This document shows, piece after piece, positions 26,276 through 34,548 of a stretch of DNA of 64,000 bases. Under the pieces are notes generated by a model. The model was not told the DNA's origin. It saw only the letters and a program-made list of their open reading frames with translations, and ran no database searches. The translations under genes and the position numbers were made by a program. This DNA comes from Paenibacillus sp. (GTDB lineage: Bacteria; Bacillota; Bacilli; Paenibacillales; YIM-B00363), in assembly GCF_035645195.1 (NCBI RefSeq), contig NZ_DASQNA010000031.1, positions 1-64,000 on the forward strand, read 5' to 3'. Position 1 is the first letter of the stretch. The number at the start of each line of letters is the position of its first letter.

Positions 26276-26302
26276 GCCGACCGGCTTCCGGTCGGCTTTT
26301 TC
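26276..26302 (+). terminator. Terminator of the small-protein gene
   Basis: GCCGACCGG-ctt-CCGGTCGGC followed by TTTTTC. Confidence 0.9.
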
Positions 26303-26406
26303 GCGCCGCGCCGCCATGGCGACGAAATGTTCGGGGCACGTCAGCTTCTTTGCCTCCGTTTTCCCGAATACACTGGGAACAAACGGAATAACAAGGAGTT
26401 GATCGC

Positions 26407-28224
26407 GTGCAAACGTTCTATACCGTGAGGGCCGGCGACACCGTGTCGGCCATCGCGAAGCGGTGGGAGCTGCCGACGGCGGCCGTCGTCGCGGCGAACC
26501 GGTTGGAGCAGCCGGACCGGATTTTCCCGGGCCAGCAGCTGTCGCTGCCGGGCGGCGTGACGACCGTCGTCGTGCGGCAGGGGGACACGGTGTACGGCCT
26601 CGCCCAAGCGTACGGCGTTCCGACGGAAGCGATCATCGAAGCGAACCGGCTGTCGCCGCCGTATACGATTTTTATCGGCCAGGCGCTGACGATCCCGCCG
26701 GGCGTCCCGTACTACGTCGTGCAGCCCGGAGATACGCTGTTCGCGCTGGCGTCGAGGTACAACGTGCGGACGAACGACGCCCCGCGGCCGGAGCTGATTC
26801 GCGCGATCAACCGGCTGCCGTCCGATACGATCGTGCCGGGCATGCGGCTCGTCATCCCGTACGCGCCGCCGGGCGGCAGCGGCATGGTCGCGTACGTCGC
26901 CGATTTCGGCGGCGATTTCGACTTGTGGCTGTACGACCCCGCGACGGGGCGGCCCACCCCGGCCGGCAGCCGGGAGGCGGACCGCCATTCCGTGCCGTAT
27001 TGGTCGCCGGACAGCCGCCGGATCGCGTTCATCGGGAAGGAGAACGTCCTGATCGTGCTGGACGTCGCACGCCGCACGCTGACCCGCATCGACCAATTGG
27101 AGCCGTATACGACGCTGAGCTGGTCGCCCGACGGCACGAGGCTCGCGTATACGAAAGCTGGCCAAATCGTGATGTACGAATTGCTCGCGTTCCGCGCTCG
27201 TTCGCTTTCCGCCCCCGGCGCTAAGCACGTCCAATGGTTCCCGAGCGGCGACAGGCTGCTGTACGCGGCTCAGGATGCGTCCGGGAACGACCAGCTGTAC
27301 GAGGTGCGGACGGACGGAACCGGACGCAGGCAGATCACCCGCAATACCATGGGGCCGATGAACGACGTTCGGCTGTCGCCGCAAGGGGATCGGGCTTTAT
27401 TTACGTCGCCCGGCGCGAGCATATCGCTGTTGTTCGTCGTCGATCTTCGCACCGGCGCCATTCGGGAGCTCGAGAGCGGACCGCTCGCGAAAAACTATTT
27501 CCCCGTATGGTCGCCCGACGGCGCGACGATCGCGTACAGCTCGACCGAGTTCGTCGAACGCAAGGGCTATTTTTCCACGATACGAACGCAGCCGGCGCAA
27601 GGCGGAGGTCAGCGCGTCCTCGCGGTGTCCGACTGCTTCGCGACGCCTGTGACGTGGTCGCCGGGGGGGCGGCGAATCGCGTACGTCTCGGGGTGCCGAG
27701 GGGAGCAAACCGCAGGGGAGCTGTGGATCGTCGACGCCGCTCGTCCCGCCCCGGTGCGGGCGCTCGTCGGAGCGGGCACGATCACCTCCGTCAGCTGGTC
27801 GCCCGGCGCGGTGCCCGACGAACAGTACGCCGTATACCGCAACGCTACTTATCGGGTGTCATTCCCGTATCCCGCCTCGTGGCGGCAAGTGAGCGAAACC
27901 CGCTACGAAGGGGATACCGGCTTCTTCGAAATTTCCGCACTGGCGAGCGATCTTCCGTTCCACGAGCTGTGTCAGGCGGAGGCGAATCACCGCTTGAAGC
28001 CGTACGGCACATCCCCGCGGGTCGTTCCAGGACGCGTTCAAGGCCAAGAAGCTTGTTACATTTTCCCGTCTGCGGATCAGGCGCCCGAGTTCCGCGGGCA
28101 GGCGGCGCTGCTGGTCGTGTATCCGGAGCCGGTCGTCATTAACGGGAACGAGTACCCGTACTTTATTTTGTGGGCCGACCAAAACCATTTGCAGACGATG
28201 GCGAACGGGTTGAGGTTTATATAA
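26407..28224 (+). CDS. Triple LysM / TolB-like beta-propeller protein
   Basis: A 605-residue protein. Three LysM repeats come first (residues about 3-48, 52-97, 100-155: YTVRAGDTVSAIAKRW, VVRQGDTVYGLAQAYG, YVVQPGDTLFALASRY). Next is a propeller of PD40/TolB-like repeats (about 160-480; each carries a WSPDG-type motif, as in YWSPDSRRIAF and SWSPDGTRLAY). A C-terminal alpha/beta domain of about 120 residues begins YRNATYRVSFPYPASW. No signal peptide is seen, so it is not exported by Sec. Spore-coat LysM proteins such as SafA also lack one; the spore-type genes downstream support a spore role. Start GTG 26407 follows AAGGAGTTGATCGC. Confidence 0.85.
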   Translation: MQTFYTVRAGDTVSAIAKRWELPTAAVVAANRLEQPDRIFPGQQLSLPGGVTTVVVRQGDTVYGLAQAYGVPTEAIIEANRLSPPYTIFIGQALTIPPGVPYYVVQPGDTLFALASRYNVRTNDAPRPELIRAINRLPSDTIVPGMRLVIPYAPPGGSGMVAYVADFGGDFDLWLYDPATGRPTPAGSREADRHSVPYWSPDSRRIAFIGKENVLIVLDVARRTLTRIDQLEPYTTLSWSPDGTRLAYTKAGQIVMYELLAFRARSLSAPGAKHVQWFPSGDRLLYAAQDASGNDQLYEVRTDGTGRRQITRNTMGPMNDVRLSPQGDRALFTSPGASISLLFVVDLRTGAIRELESGPLAKNYFPVWSPDGATIAYSSTEFVERKGYFSTIRTQPAQGGGQRVLAVSDCFATPVTWSPGGRRIAYVSGCRGEQTAGELWIVDAARPAPVRALVGAGTITSVSWSPGAVPDEQYAVYRNATYRVSFPYPASWRQVSETRYEGDTGFFEISALASDLPFHELCQAEANHRLKPYGTSPRVVPGRVQGQEACYIFPSADQAPEFRGQAALLVVYPEPVVINGNEYPYFILWADQNHLQTMANGLRFI

Positions 28225-28236
28225 AACTTGCCGAAG

Positions 28237-28267
28237 AAAAAGCCAAACCGCGAAGGTTTGGCTTTTT
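28237..28267. terminator. Bidirectional terminator
   Basis: AAAAAGCCAAACC-gcgaa-GGTTTGGCTTTTT. It serves the LysM gene and the convergent coat-protein operon. Confidence 0.92.
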
Positions 28268-28275
28268 GCGATGCA

Positions 28276-28572
28276 TCAATCGGCCAGCTTCAGCGCGACT
28301 TCCGCGGCTTGCAGATCGACGCGCATCTGCTCTTTCGGGTCGAACGGATGGTAGTAGCCCTTTTTTACCATGTACGCCGTAATGGCTTCGTGCGTCAGCG
28401 TCGCTTCGTCCAGCTGTTTTTTCAAAATCGCCCGCACCTCCGGATGCGTCGCTTCCCCGATCGCCACGGCATACGTTTTGAGCCCGGTTTTCGACGCAAC
28501 CAGAAAATCGGTCGCGATCATTTGGTCCGTCATAGACTTCAGTCCCGTAATATTTTCCATAATGGCGTTCAT
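28276..28572 (-). CDS. CotF-like spore coat protein
   Basis: A 98-residue helical protein with the coat F domain: TDFLVASKTGLKTYAVAIGE, EVRAILKKQLDEATLTHEAI, and the C-terminal MVKKGYYHPFDPKEQ that is typical of CotF-like proteins. These are components of the endospore coat. Start ATG 28572 follows AAGGAGGGACATTCGAG. It is the second gene of an operon, 27 bp after the paralogue-like 69-residue gene. Confidence 0.85.
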   Translation of the reverse strand: MNAIMENITGLKSMTDQMIATDFLVASKTGLKTYAVAIGEATHPEVRAILKKQLDEATLTHEAITAYMVKKGYYHPFDPKEQMRVDLQAAEVALKLAD

Positions 28573-28599
28573 CTCGAATGTCCCTCCTTGTCCCTTGTT

Positions 28600-28809
28600 T
28601 TAATGAACCCGCTGCAGCAAATCCCGAAGTTCCATAATGTCTTTAGCGGAGTTTTTGACGTCGGCTTGCAGAATCGTTTTCAGCTCTTCGTCTTGGGCGA
28701 GGGCTTGCATCGTTTTCGATTTGGTCAGGCAGACGTTTTTCAGCGTCAGCACTTCCAGCACCTCGAGCATTTCGTGCGGCGCCAGCGTTTGTTTCGTCGT
28801 CGTCGTCAT
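28600..28809 (-). CDS. CotF-like small protein
   Basis: A 69-residue protein (TLAPHEMLEVLEVLTLKNVC, then LTKSKTMQALAQDEELKTIL) that resembles the first helical half of coat F proteins, while the next gene carries the second half. The two may form a heteromeric coat module. Start ATG 28809 lies ten bases after AAGGAGGTG; an in-frame GTG at 28821 is part of that site. Confidence 0.75.
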   Translation of the reverse strand: MTTTTKQTLAPHEMLEVLEVLTLKNVCLTKSKTMQALAQDEELKTILQADVKNSAKDIMELRDLLQRVH

Positions 28810-28960
28810 CGGTACGTTCACCTCCTTAAAATCCTCCTATGGTTTCCCCTTCGCGCCGCACGAATATCCTGCCGATGGCGGGCGCCGGACCGTAAAATTT
28901 TTCATAACCCGGGGTCGTTCAGGCAACCGTATACGGGAGAGCTACGAGGAGGTTCGAGGC

Positions 28961-29209
28961 ATGGAACGAGAAAACGGCGGATCGACCGCGAACGACGAAT
29001 TGGCGGACCGCGCGCTGCTGAACAGCTACGGCGAAGTGGCCGAAGCGAAGTACGAAGGATCGGAGCCTGCGGCGGATTCGCAGCTGCAGCAAGGGCTTAC
29101 GGAAACGTATGAGCAAATTCAAGACGATTACTTCGCCGGCGGCAACGAGCGCACCTTTCTGCGGGACGGCGAAGATTTGGGCAAAACCGACGGGTACGAG
29201 CCGCGATAA
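28961..29209 (+). CDS. Small acidic YozQ-like (DUF4025-type) protein
   Basis: An 82-residue hydrophilic protein. The segment QGLTETYEQIQDDYFAGG resembles the conserved core of DUF4025/YozQ proteins of Bacilli, whose function is unknown. Start ATG 28961 follows GAGGAGGTTCGAGGC. A small Thr-rich protein gene follows 36 bp later in the same direction. Confidence 0.65.
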   Translation: MERENGGSTANDELADRALLNSYGEVAEAKYEGSEPAADSQLQQGLTETYEQIQDDYFAGGNERTFLRDGEDLGKTDGYEPR

Positions 29210-29244
29210 CGGCGGCCTAGATCGAAACGACGGGAGGGACGGCG

Positions 29245-29412
29245 ATGAACCGCGAACGCGAGACGCAGGGCGGCGAACGCGACAAGCCGGAAACGAACAC
29301 AGCGAAACCGGAGCTGACCGGCGCAGCCTATACGGAGCTCCCCAACAAAGCGGACGGCATGACGAAAGCGGAGGAGTTCACGAATCAGGCCAGCGGCGAA
29401 CGAACGAAATGA
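29245..29412 (+). CDS. Small hydrophilic protein (55 aa)
   Basis: A 55-residue protein (MNRERETQGGERDKPETNTA, ending NQASGERTK), very hydrophilic and probably disordered. Start ATG 29245 follows GGGAGGGACGGCG, and the stop is followed by a terminator. Its composition resembles small spore-associated proteins, but I cannot name a family. Confidence 0.6.
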   Translation: MNRERETQGGERDKPETNTAKPELTGAAYTELPNKADGMTKAEEFTNQASGERTK

Positions 29413-29419
29413 ACGGCAG

Positions 29420-29459
29420 AATCCCCTTAAGCGCTTCGGCGCAAAGAGGGGATTTTTTT
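29420..29459 (+). terminator. Terminator of the small-protein operon
   Basis: AATCCCCTT and AGAGGGGATT enclose a second small stem GCGC-ttcg-GCGC; TTTTTTT follows. Confidence 0.88.
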
Positions 29460-29628
29460 GCTTTTCCTTTTGGAAGTTGAAGGAATTCATCGATTCGAGG
29501 CGAATCGGGCCGAAAGCTCCGGAATTCGTGAAATTCGTGATGCATTCATTCCGAAATCCGTATATTCGCATCCCCCTTGGATTTTGTGTCCGTGCCGAAA
29601 CTCCCTTTTATTCGGGAATACAGTACTA

Positions 29629-29658
29629 TTGATTCCAAATGAACGATCACGCTATGAT
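29629..29658 (+). promoter_or_regulatory. Promoter of the sac locus
   Basis: TTGATT (29629-29634), 18 bp, TATGAT (29653-29658). Transcription would start near 29665, leaving a leader of about 155 nt that holds the RAT element and terminator. The 409-bp gap 29413-29821 holds nothing else that I recognise. Confidence 0.65.
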
Positions 29659-29681
29659 AAGTGGCGAGAACAGCATACGGC

Positions 29682-29777
29682 GGGATTGTTACTGGTTTGC
29701 CAGGCAAGACCCAAAATGTTTTAAGAATGAACGTGCCATCGCGGCGCGCTTTCTTGAAGCGTTTTGGGTCTTTTTTT
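29682..29777 (+). promoter_or_regulatory. RAT antiterminator and sac attenuator
   Basis: GGATTGTTACTGG (29683-29695) and CCAGGCAAGACC (29700-29711) form a ribonucleic antiterminator almost identical in plan to the B. subtilis sacB RAT. Its 3' strand overlaps the left arm of a terminator, GACCCAAAA (29708-29716) with TTTTGGGTC (29762-29770) and a T7 run. Binding of a BglG/SacY-type protein to RAT would prevent the terminator and let sacB be read. The cognate protein is encoded at 34549. Confidence 0.93.
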
Positions 29778-29821
29778 ATCCCCGCCGCATGCTGTCCAAC
29801 ACATCTTGAGGAGGAAAAGTA

Positions 29822-31168
29822 ATGCATCAAGGAATTCGCTCGAAATTCGTTAAGGTGGCGCTGTGCACGTCGGTGCTCGCAGGCAGTCTGGCGACGGTCG
29901 GCGCAACCGGATTCGCGAAAGTATCGGAAGATTTTACGGCCGTCTGGTCGCGTCAACAAGCGGAGCAAGTCGCCCTGACGAAAGAAACGACGGCTCCGAA
30001 TATCGACTTGAACTATGAGTTGGTCGCTCCGGACATGTGGGTCTGGGACACATGGCCGCTGCAAAATCGAGACGGCTCCCTTGCAACCGTGAAAGGCTAC
30101 CGGGTCGCATTCGCGCTGGTCGCCCCTCATACGTATACTTGGCACGAGCGTCATACGCATGCAAGAATCGGCATGTTCTATTCCAAGAACGGCAAAGACT
30201 GGACGTATGCCGGCATTCCTTACGACTATGATAAAGCGTTAGGTCACATGCAATGGGCCGGAACGGCGATGCTGGACGAAAAAGGGAAAGTTCATCTCTT
30301 TTACACCGCAACCACGGATATGAACGCGAACGGCGGGAAAGCGTGGGATGAAACGAATTGGACGCAGCGGGCCGAGCAGCGGATCGCCAAGACGACCTTC
30401 GACATCGGCGCGGACAGAGACGGCGTACATCTCACGAACGAAGGCAAACACCAGATCATTCTAGAAGCGGACGGATACCATTACGAGACGGTTGAAAACT
30501 GGAACGGAAATATCATTCCCGCATTCCGCGATCCGTTTTTCTTCCAAGATCCGAACACCGGCAAAGAATATATTATTTTCGAAGGACAAGCCGGCAGCAA
30601 CAGAGCTCAATTGAAGCCTGAAAATATCGGCGACGAAGAATACCGTCAGACGCATTCCGTTCCTGCAGGCGCGGAAAAGTACAGCGGTAACATCGGGATC
30701 GCGGAAGTTCTCGACCAAGACGTCACGAAGCTGAAGCTTCTGCCGCCGCTGCTCGAGTCGGTCGGGACGAACCATCAGTTGGAGCGTCCGCACGTCGTCG
30801 TCAACGGAGACAATTATTACCTGTACACGATCAGCCATACGTTCACGTATGCATCCGGCTTGACCGGTCCGGACGGCGTCTACGGTTTTGTCGGGAAAGG
30901 CGGAATCCGCAGCGACTACAAGCCGCTGAACGGCTCCGGTCTCGTCATCGGCAACCCGTCGGACAATCCTTACCAAGCGTATTCCTGGATGGTGCTTCCG
31001 GACGAAACCGTCATCAGCTTCATCAACGAACCGCGCGACGAGAACGGCCAAGTGCATTACGCAGGTACGTTCGCGCCGACGTTGAAGCTGAACGTGGACG
31101 GCGACAAGACGGAAATCGTGAAAGAAATGCAGCCGGGTGAAATTACGCCGTTCGGCGCAAACCGCTAA
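29822..31168 (+). CDS. sacB: Levansucrase (GH68)
   Basis: A 448-residue secreted fructosyltransferase that makes levan from sucrose. Signal peptide about residues 1-32. The catalytic set is visible: nucleophile Asp76 in VWDTWPLQ, transition-state stabiliser Asp237 in FRDPFFFQDP, and acid/base Glu321 in QLERPHVVV. DSWPLQ-type, FYTAT and YLYTISH segments are typical of Gram-positive levansucrases. Start ATG 29822 follows GAGGAGGAAAAGTA. Expression depends on the RAT attenuator just upstream. Confidence 0.95.
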   Translation: MHQGIRSKFVKVALCTSVLAGSLATVGATGFAKVSEDFTAVWSRQQAEQVALTKETTAPNIDLNYELVAPDMWVWDTWPLQNRDGSLATVKGYRVAFALVAPHTYTWHERHTHARIGMFYSKNGKDWTYAGIPYDYDKALGHMQWAGTAMLDEKGKVHLFYTATTDMNANGGKAWDETNWTQRAEQRIAKTTFDIGADRDGVHLTNEGKHQIILEADGYHYETVENWNGNIIPAFRDPFFFQDPNTGKEYIIFEGQAGSNRAQLKPENIGDEEYRQTHSVPAGAEKYSGNIGIAEVLDQDVTKLKLLPPLLESVGTNHQLERPHVVVNGDNYYLYTISHTFTYASGLTGPDGVYGFVGKGGIRSDYKPLNGSGLVIGNPSDNPYQAYSWMVLPDETVISFINEPRDENGQVHYAGTFAPTLKLNVDGDKTEIVKEMQPGEITPFGANR

Positions 31169-31189
31169 TTACAGGAGAGGAGCACGGAT

Positions 31190-32509
31190 ATGATTCTTCG
31201 AAAACGCAAGAAAGCATGGACGATGCTCGCCATGGCGGTCTGCTTCTCCGTCACCGCGATGATGCCGGTCACGTCGCAAGGCGCGGAAACGACCGTGAAT
31301 TGGACCCGCGAACAAGCGTCAAGAATCGAATTGAACCAAGACAACACGCTGCCGTATTTCGAAATCGACAAGCTGGAGAAACTGGCGCCCGGATATCATA
31401 TTTGGGATACTTGGCCGCTCATGAACCGCGACGGCTCCACCGCCAGCATCAAGGGCTGGAAAGTGCTGTTCGCGCTATCCGCCCCGAACGACGTTCTGCC
31501 GGGCAAAGTTCATGATATCGCTACGATTCGTTATTTCTATTCGAAGAACGGCAAAAATTGGACGTTCGGCGGCGACTTGTTCCCGAAAGGAACGCCGCTC
31601 GGTTCCCGGCAATGGGCAGGTTCGGCCATGGCGGACGGGGACGACATCTACGCCTTCTACACCGCTACCGGCCGGGAAGGCGAAGAACGGCTGACGTACG
31701 AGCAGCGGCTTGCCCTAGGCACAGGCAAAATCGTCGCCGACCAGAACGGCGTCCGTTTCGAACAATGGGACAAGCATCGCATCATTCTCGAACCGGACGG
31801 CAAATGGTACGAAACCTACGAGCAAGCGAAGCAGGGAGAGGGCGGCGGCTATGCGTTCCGCGATCCGATGTGGTTCCAAGATCCGCAATCGGGCAAGGAA
31901 TACCTGTTGTTCGAAGGCATGTCCGGCGGCGTCGTCACCGAACGCGCCTGCAAACCCGAGCATGCCGGCAGCCCCGAGTTTGCGGCGCCTCCGGAGGCCG
32001 TTCATCAGAACGGGAATATCGGCATCGCCGAAGTGACGGGAGACGTGGACCGCGTCACGATGCTTCCTCCGCTGCTCGAAGCGAACTGCGTGAACGAAGA
32101 GTTGGAACGACCGCATATCGTCGTCAAAGATAAGAAGTATTATTTGTTCACCGACACGCACATCAATAAATATGCGCCTGGATTGTCAGGCCCTGAAGGA
32201 TTGTACGGCTTCGTCTCGGATACGCTGATCGGCGGCTACAAGCCGCTGAACGGGAGCGGCCTCGTGCTGGCCAACCCGCCGGAAAACCCGTACCAGGCTT
32301 ATTCCTGGCTCGTTACGCCGGAGTTGAACGTCGTCGGTTTCGCCCATTTCGGCGATTTGGGCGGCATGGCGATCGGGGATGTCGGCAACCAATCTCCGGA
32401 ATTCCAATTCGCGCACTGGGGCGGAACGCTCGCGCCTACCGTGAAGCTTTCCATCGACGGAGACCGGACGAAGATCGAGAAGGAATTGCCGCAGGGTTGG
32501 ATAAAGTAA
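31190..32509 (+). CDS. Second GH68 enzyme (levansucrase/inulosucrase-like)
   Basis: A 439-residue secreted GH68 protein with its own signal peptide (about 1-31). It keeps the catalytic set: Asp73 in IWDTWPLMNRDGS, Asp225 in FRDPMWFQDP and Glu306 in ELERPHIVV. It lies 21 bp after sacB in the same operon and is clearly related to it, though it differs strongly outside the active site. Its product could be levan, inulin, short oligosaccharides, or simply hydrolysis of sucrose; sequence alone does not settle it. Start ATG 31190 follows AGGAGAGGAGCACGGAT. Confidence 0.92.
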   Translation: MILRKRKKAWTMLAMAVCFSVTAMMPVTSQGAETTVNWTREQASRIELNQDNTLPYFEIDKLEKLAPGYHIWDTWPLMNRDGSTASIKGWKVLFALSAPNDVLPGKVHDIATIRYFYSKNGKNWTFGGDLFPKGTPLGSRQWAGSAMADGDDIYAFYTATGREGEERLTYEQRLALGTGKIVADQNGVRFEQWDKHRIILEPDGKWYETYEQAKQGEGGGYAFRDPMWFQDPQSGKEYLLFEGMSGGVVTERACKPEHAGSPEFAAPPEAVHQNGNIGIAEVTGDVDRVTMLPPLLEANCVNEELERPHIVVKDKKYYLFTDTHINKYAPGLSGPEGLYGFVSDTLIGGYKPLNGSGLVLANPPENPYQAYSWLVTPELNVVGFAHFGDLGGMAIGDVGNQSPEFQFAHWGGTLAPTVKLSIDGDRTKIEKELPQGWIK

Positions 32510-32545
32510 ACAGAACCTGCGGAAACTAACTCATATGTCAATGAT

Positions 32546-32571
32546 GCGCCCAGCAGCCCGCTGGGCGTATT
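32546..32571 (+). terminator. Stem-loop between GH68 and PTS genes
   Basis: CGCCCAGC-agccc-GCTGGGCG followed by TATTTCCCC. A weak terminator or processing stem that may lower PTS expression relative to the enzymes. Confidence 0.5.
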
Positions 32572-32596
32572 TCCCCTTAAAAAGGAGGAAACCGCG

Positions 32597-33988
32597 ATTC
32601 GGGCCGATGCGGACAAGATTGTAAATAAGCTTCTGCCGTTGTTGGGCGGGGGACGAAATATTGAAAGCATGACCTGTTGTACGACAAGGCTTCGCTTAAC
32701 CCTTCATGACGAAGGAAAAGCCGACATCGCAGAAATAGAAAAGTTAGATCATGTACAGGGAGTATATGTAAGATTCGGACAGCATCAAATCATCTTCGGA
32801 ATCGGCATCGTCAACAAAGTGTATCAAGCGCTGGAAGAAGCGATCGCGCGGGGGACCGAGACACCTGAGCAGCCGACGGCGGCCGAACGGGAAAAACTTC
32901 ATCCCTTCGTTGAAATCACGAAGACGGTATCCAATATTTTCATTCCCATCATTCCGGTTATGGTAGCGAGCGGATTGCTGATGGGATTGAGCGGAATGAT
33001 CAAGTCCTTTCGTTGGACGGTTGACGGAAGCGCGTGGATCCGGTTGCTAGACATTTTCTCGACCTCCGCCTTCATTATATTGCCGATCATCATCGGGTTC
33101 AGCGCCGCGAAGCAATTCGGAAGCAATCCGTATTTGGGCGCCGTCATCGGCGGCATATTAACGCATCCGGACTTATTAAACCGTTGGATGCTCATCGACC
33201 CGATGCCTGATTATCTCAATGTATTCGGAATGCCAGTTCCGTTGATCGGCTATCAAGGGACTGTTATTCCCGCCATTTTGTCCGTGTATCTGATGAGTAA
33301 GGCGGAGAAGGGGTTGCGGCGACTGGTGCCTCGCTCCTTCGATTTGCTCCTTATCCCGTTTGTTATCGTTATTGTTACAGGGATCGTGTCGATTTTGGCG
33401 ATTGGGCCGTTGGGCGAATGGATCGGTCGTTGGATGACGAACGGCGTTGATTTTATTTACAAGCATGGCGGGGTCGTCGCAGGCATTTTGCTTGGAGGGC
33501 TCTATTCATCCATTGTATTTACAGGACTGCACCATGTTTTTCTTACGGTTGAGGTCGGGCTGCTCGCGGACCCCCAAGTAGGAATGAATTTATTGCTTCC
33601 GATCTGGGCGATGGCGAATGTCGCCCAAGGCGGCGCTGGACTAGCCGTATTTGTCAAGACCCGAAACCAAAAGCTGAAGAACATCGCGATCCCCGCTTCG
33701 ATTACAGCTTTCCTAGGCGTGGTAGAGCCTGTCATCTACGGCATGAATTTACGATTAAGAACGCCGTTTATCGGAGCGTCGATCGGCGGGGCGGCCGGCG
33801 GCGCTTATGTGGTTTCGAACCATGTGGCGGCGAATTCGATCGGATTAAGCGGCATTCCGATGATTGCGATCGCAGCGCCCTTAGGGGTACCCAACTTACT
33901 TCATTATCTCATCGGGTTCGCGGTATCCGCCGTCTTCGGATTTCTGGCTACCTGGATTGTGGGATTCGACGATGTTCAGGAAGAATAG
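32597..33988 (+). CDS. sacP: Sucrose-type PTS enzyme IIBC, apparent ATT start
   Basis: A permease of the sucrose/trehalose PTS branch, taking up and phosphorylating the sugar. The IIB domain (about residues 1-75) has the active Cys28 in TCCTTRLRLTL; the Cys replaces the usual His just before it. The IIC domain follows, with about ten helices and ILTHPDLLN, FTGLHHVF and GVVEPVIYGMNLRLRTPF, typical of ScrA/SacP. The frame has no ATG or GTG before the IIB helix. TTG 32639 has no binding site and would delete the first IIB helix. ATT 32597 lies eight bases after AAAAAGGAGG. I therefore choose ATT, 463 residues. Confidence 0.87.
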   Translation: MRADADKIVNKLLPLLGGGRNIESMTCCTTRLRLTLHDEGKADIAEIEKLDHVQGVYVRFGQHQIIFGIGIVNKVYQALEEAIARGTETPEQPTAAEREKLHPFVEITKTVSNIFIPIIPVMVASGLLMGLSGMIKSFRWTVDGSAWIRLLDIFSTSAFIILPIIIGFSAAKQFGSNPYLGAVIGGILTHPDLLNRWMLIDPMPDYLNVFGMPVPLIGYQGTVIPAILSVYLMSKAEKGLRRLVPRSFDLLLIPFVIVIVTGIVSILAIGPLGEWIGRWMTNGVDFIYKHGGVVAGILLGGLYSSIVFTGLHHVFLTVEVGLLADPQVGMNLLLPIWAMANVAQGGAGLAVFVKTRNQKLKNIAIPASITAFLGVVEPVIYGMNLRLRTPFIGASIGGAAGGAYVVSNHVAANSIGLSGIPMIAIAAPLGVPNLLHYLIGFAVSAVFGFLATWIVGFDDVQEE

Positions 33989-34020
33989 AGGCGGAAGTAC
34001 ATCCTCTTAAGGAGGACGGT

Positions 34021-34521
34021 ATGTTTAACATATGGAAGATCCGGCGCGAACGCAAACCCCAAGAAGTTATTTTTTCTCCCTTAAGCGGAAAAGTTTTGCG
34101 AATGGAGGACGTGCCCGACCCTGCCTTTTCGAAGAAGATGGCAGGATGGGGGATCGCCGTCGATCCGTCGGAAGGACGAGTCGTATCTCCGGTGGACGGA
34201 GAGGTGGTTCATATCTCCAGAACGAAACATGCCGTATGGATTCGTTCCGGAAGCGGGGTGGACCTCCTGATTCACATCGGTTTGGACACGGTGTACATGG
34301 ACGGGGAGGGATTTCACACCTGCGTGGAGATGGGGGATCGGGTCGGCGCGGGTCAACCGATCATCGATTTTTCGCTTGAGCTCGTTCGGCGGAAAGCGAC
34401 GAGTCCGATAACGCCGATGTTGATCGCGAATCCGGACCGGATCGCGCGGGTGGACATCGAATCCCCGGCTTATGCCGAAATGGGAATTACGCCTCTCCTC
34501 AGGGTGAGATTTAAATCTTAA
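34021..34521 (+). CDS. PTS glucose-family enzyme IIA
   Basis: A 166-residue IIA protein of the glucose class (Crr-like). The phosphorylated residue is His85 in DLLIHIGLDTVYM, with His70 in RTKHAVWI as its partner; GDRVGAGQPI and the C-terminal ITPMLI strand fit the fold. It passes phosphate from HPr to the IIBC protein. SacP and ScrA permeases usually lack a IIA and borrow one; here it is encoded 32 bp downstream. Start ATG 34021 follows AAGGAGGACGGT. Confidence 0.92.
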   Translation: MFNIWKIRRERKPQEVIFSPLSGKVLRMEDVPDPAFSKKMAGWGIAVDPSEGRVVSPVDGEVVHISRTKHAVWIRSGSGVDLLIHIGLDTVYMDGEGFHTCVEMGDRVGAGQPIIDFSLELVRRKATSPITPMLIANPDRIARVDIESPAYAEMGITPLLRVRFKS

Positions 34522-34548
34522 GATCGAAGCTCCGCGCAGGGGGAAACT

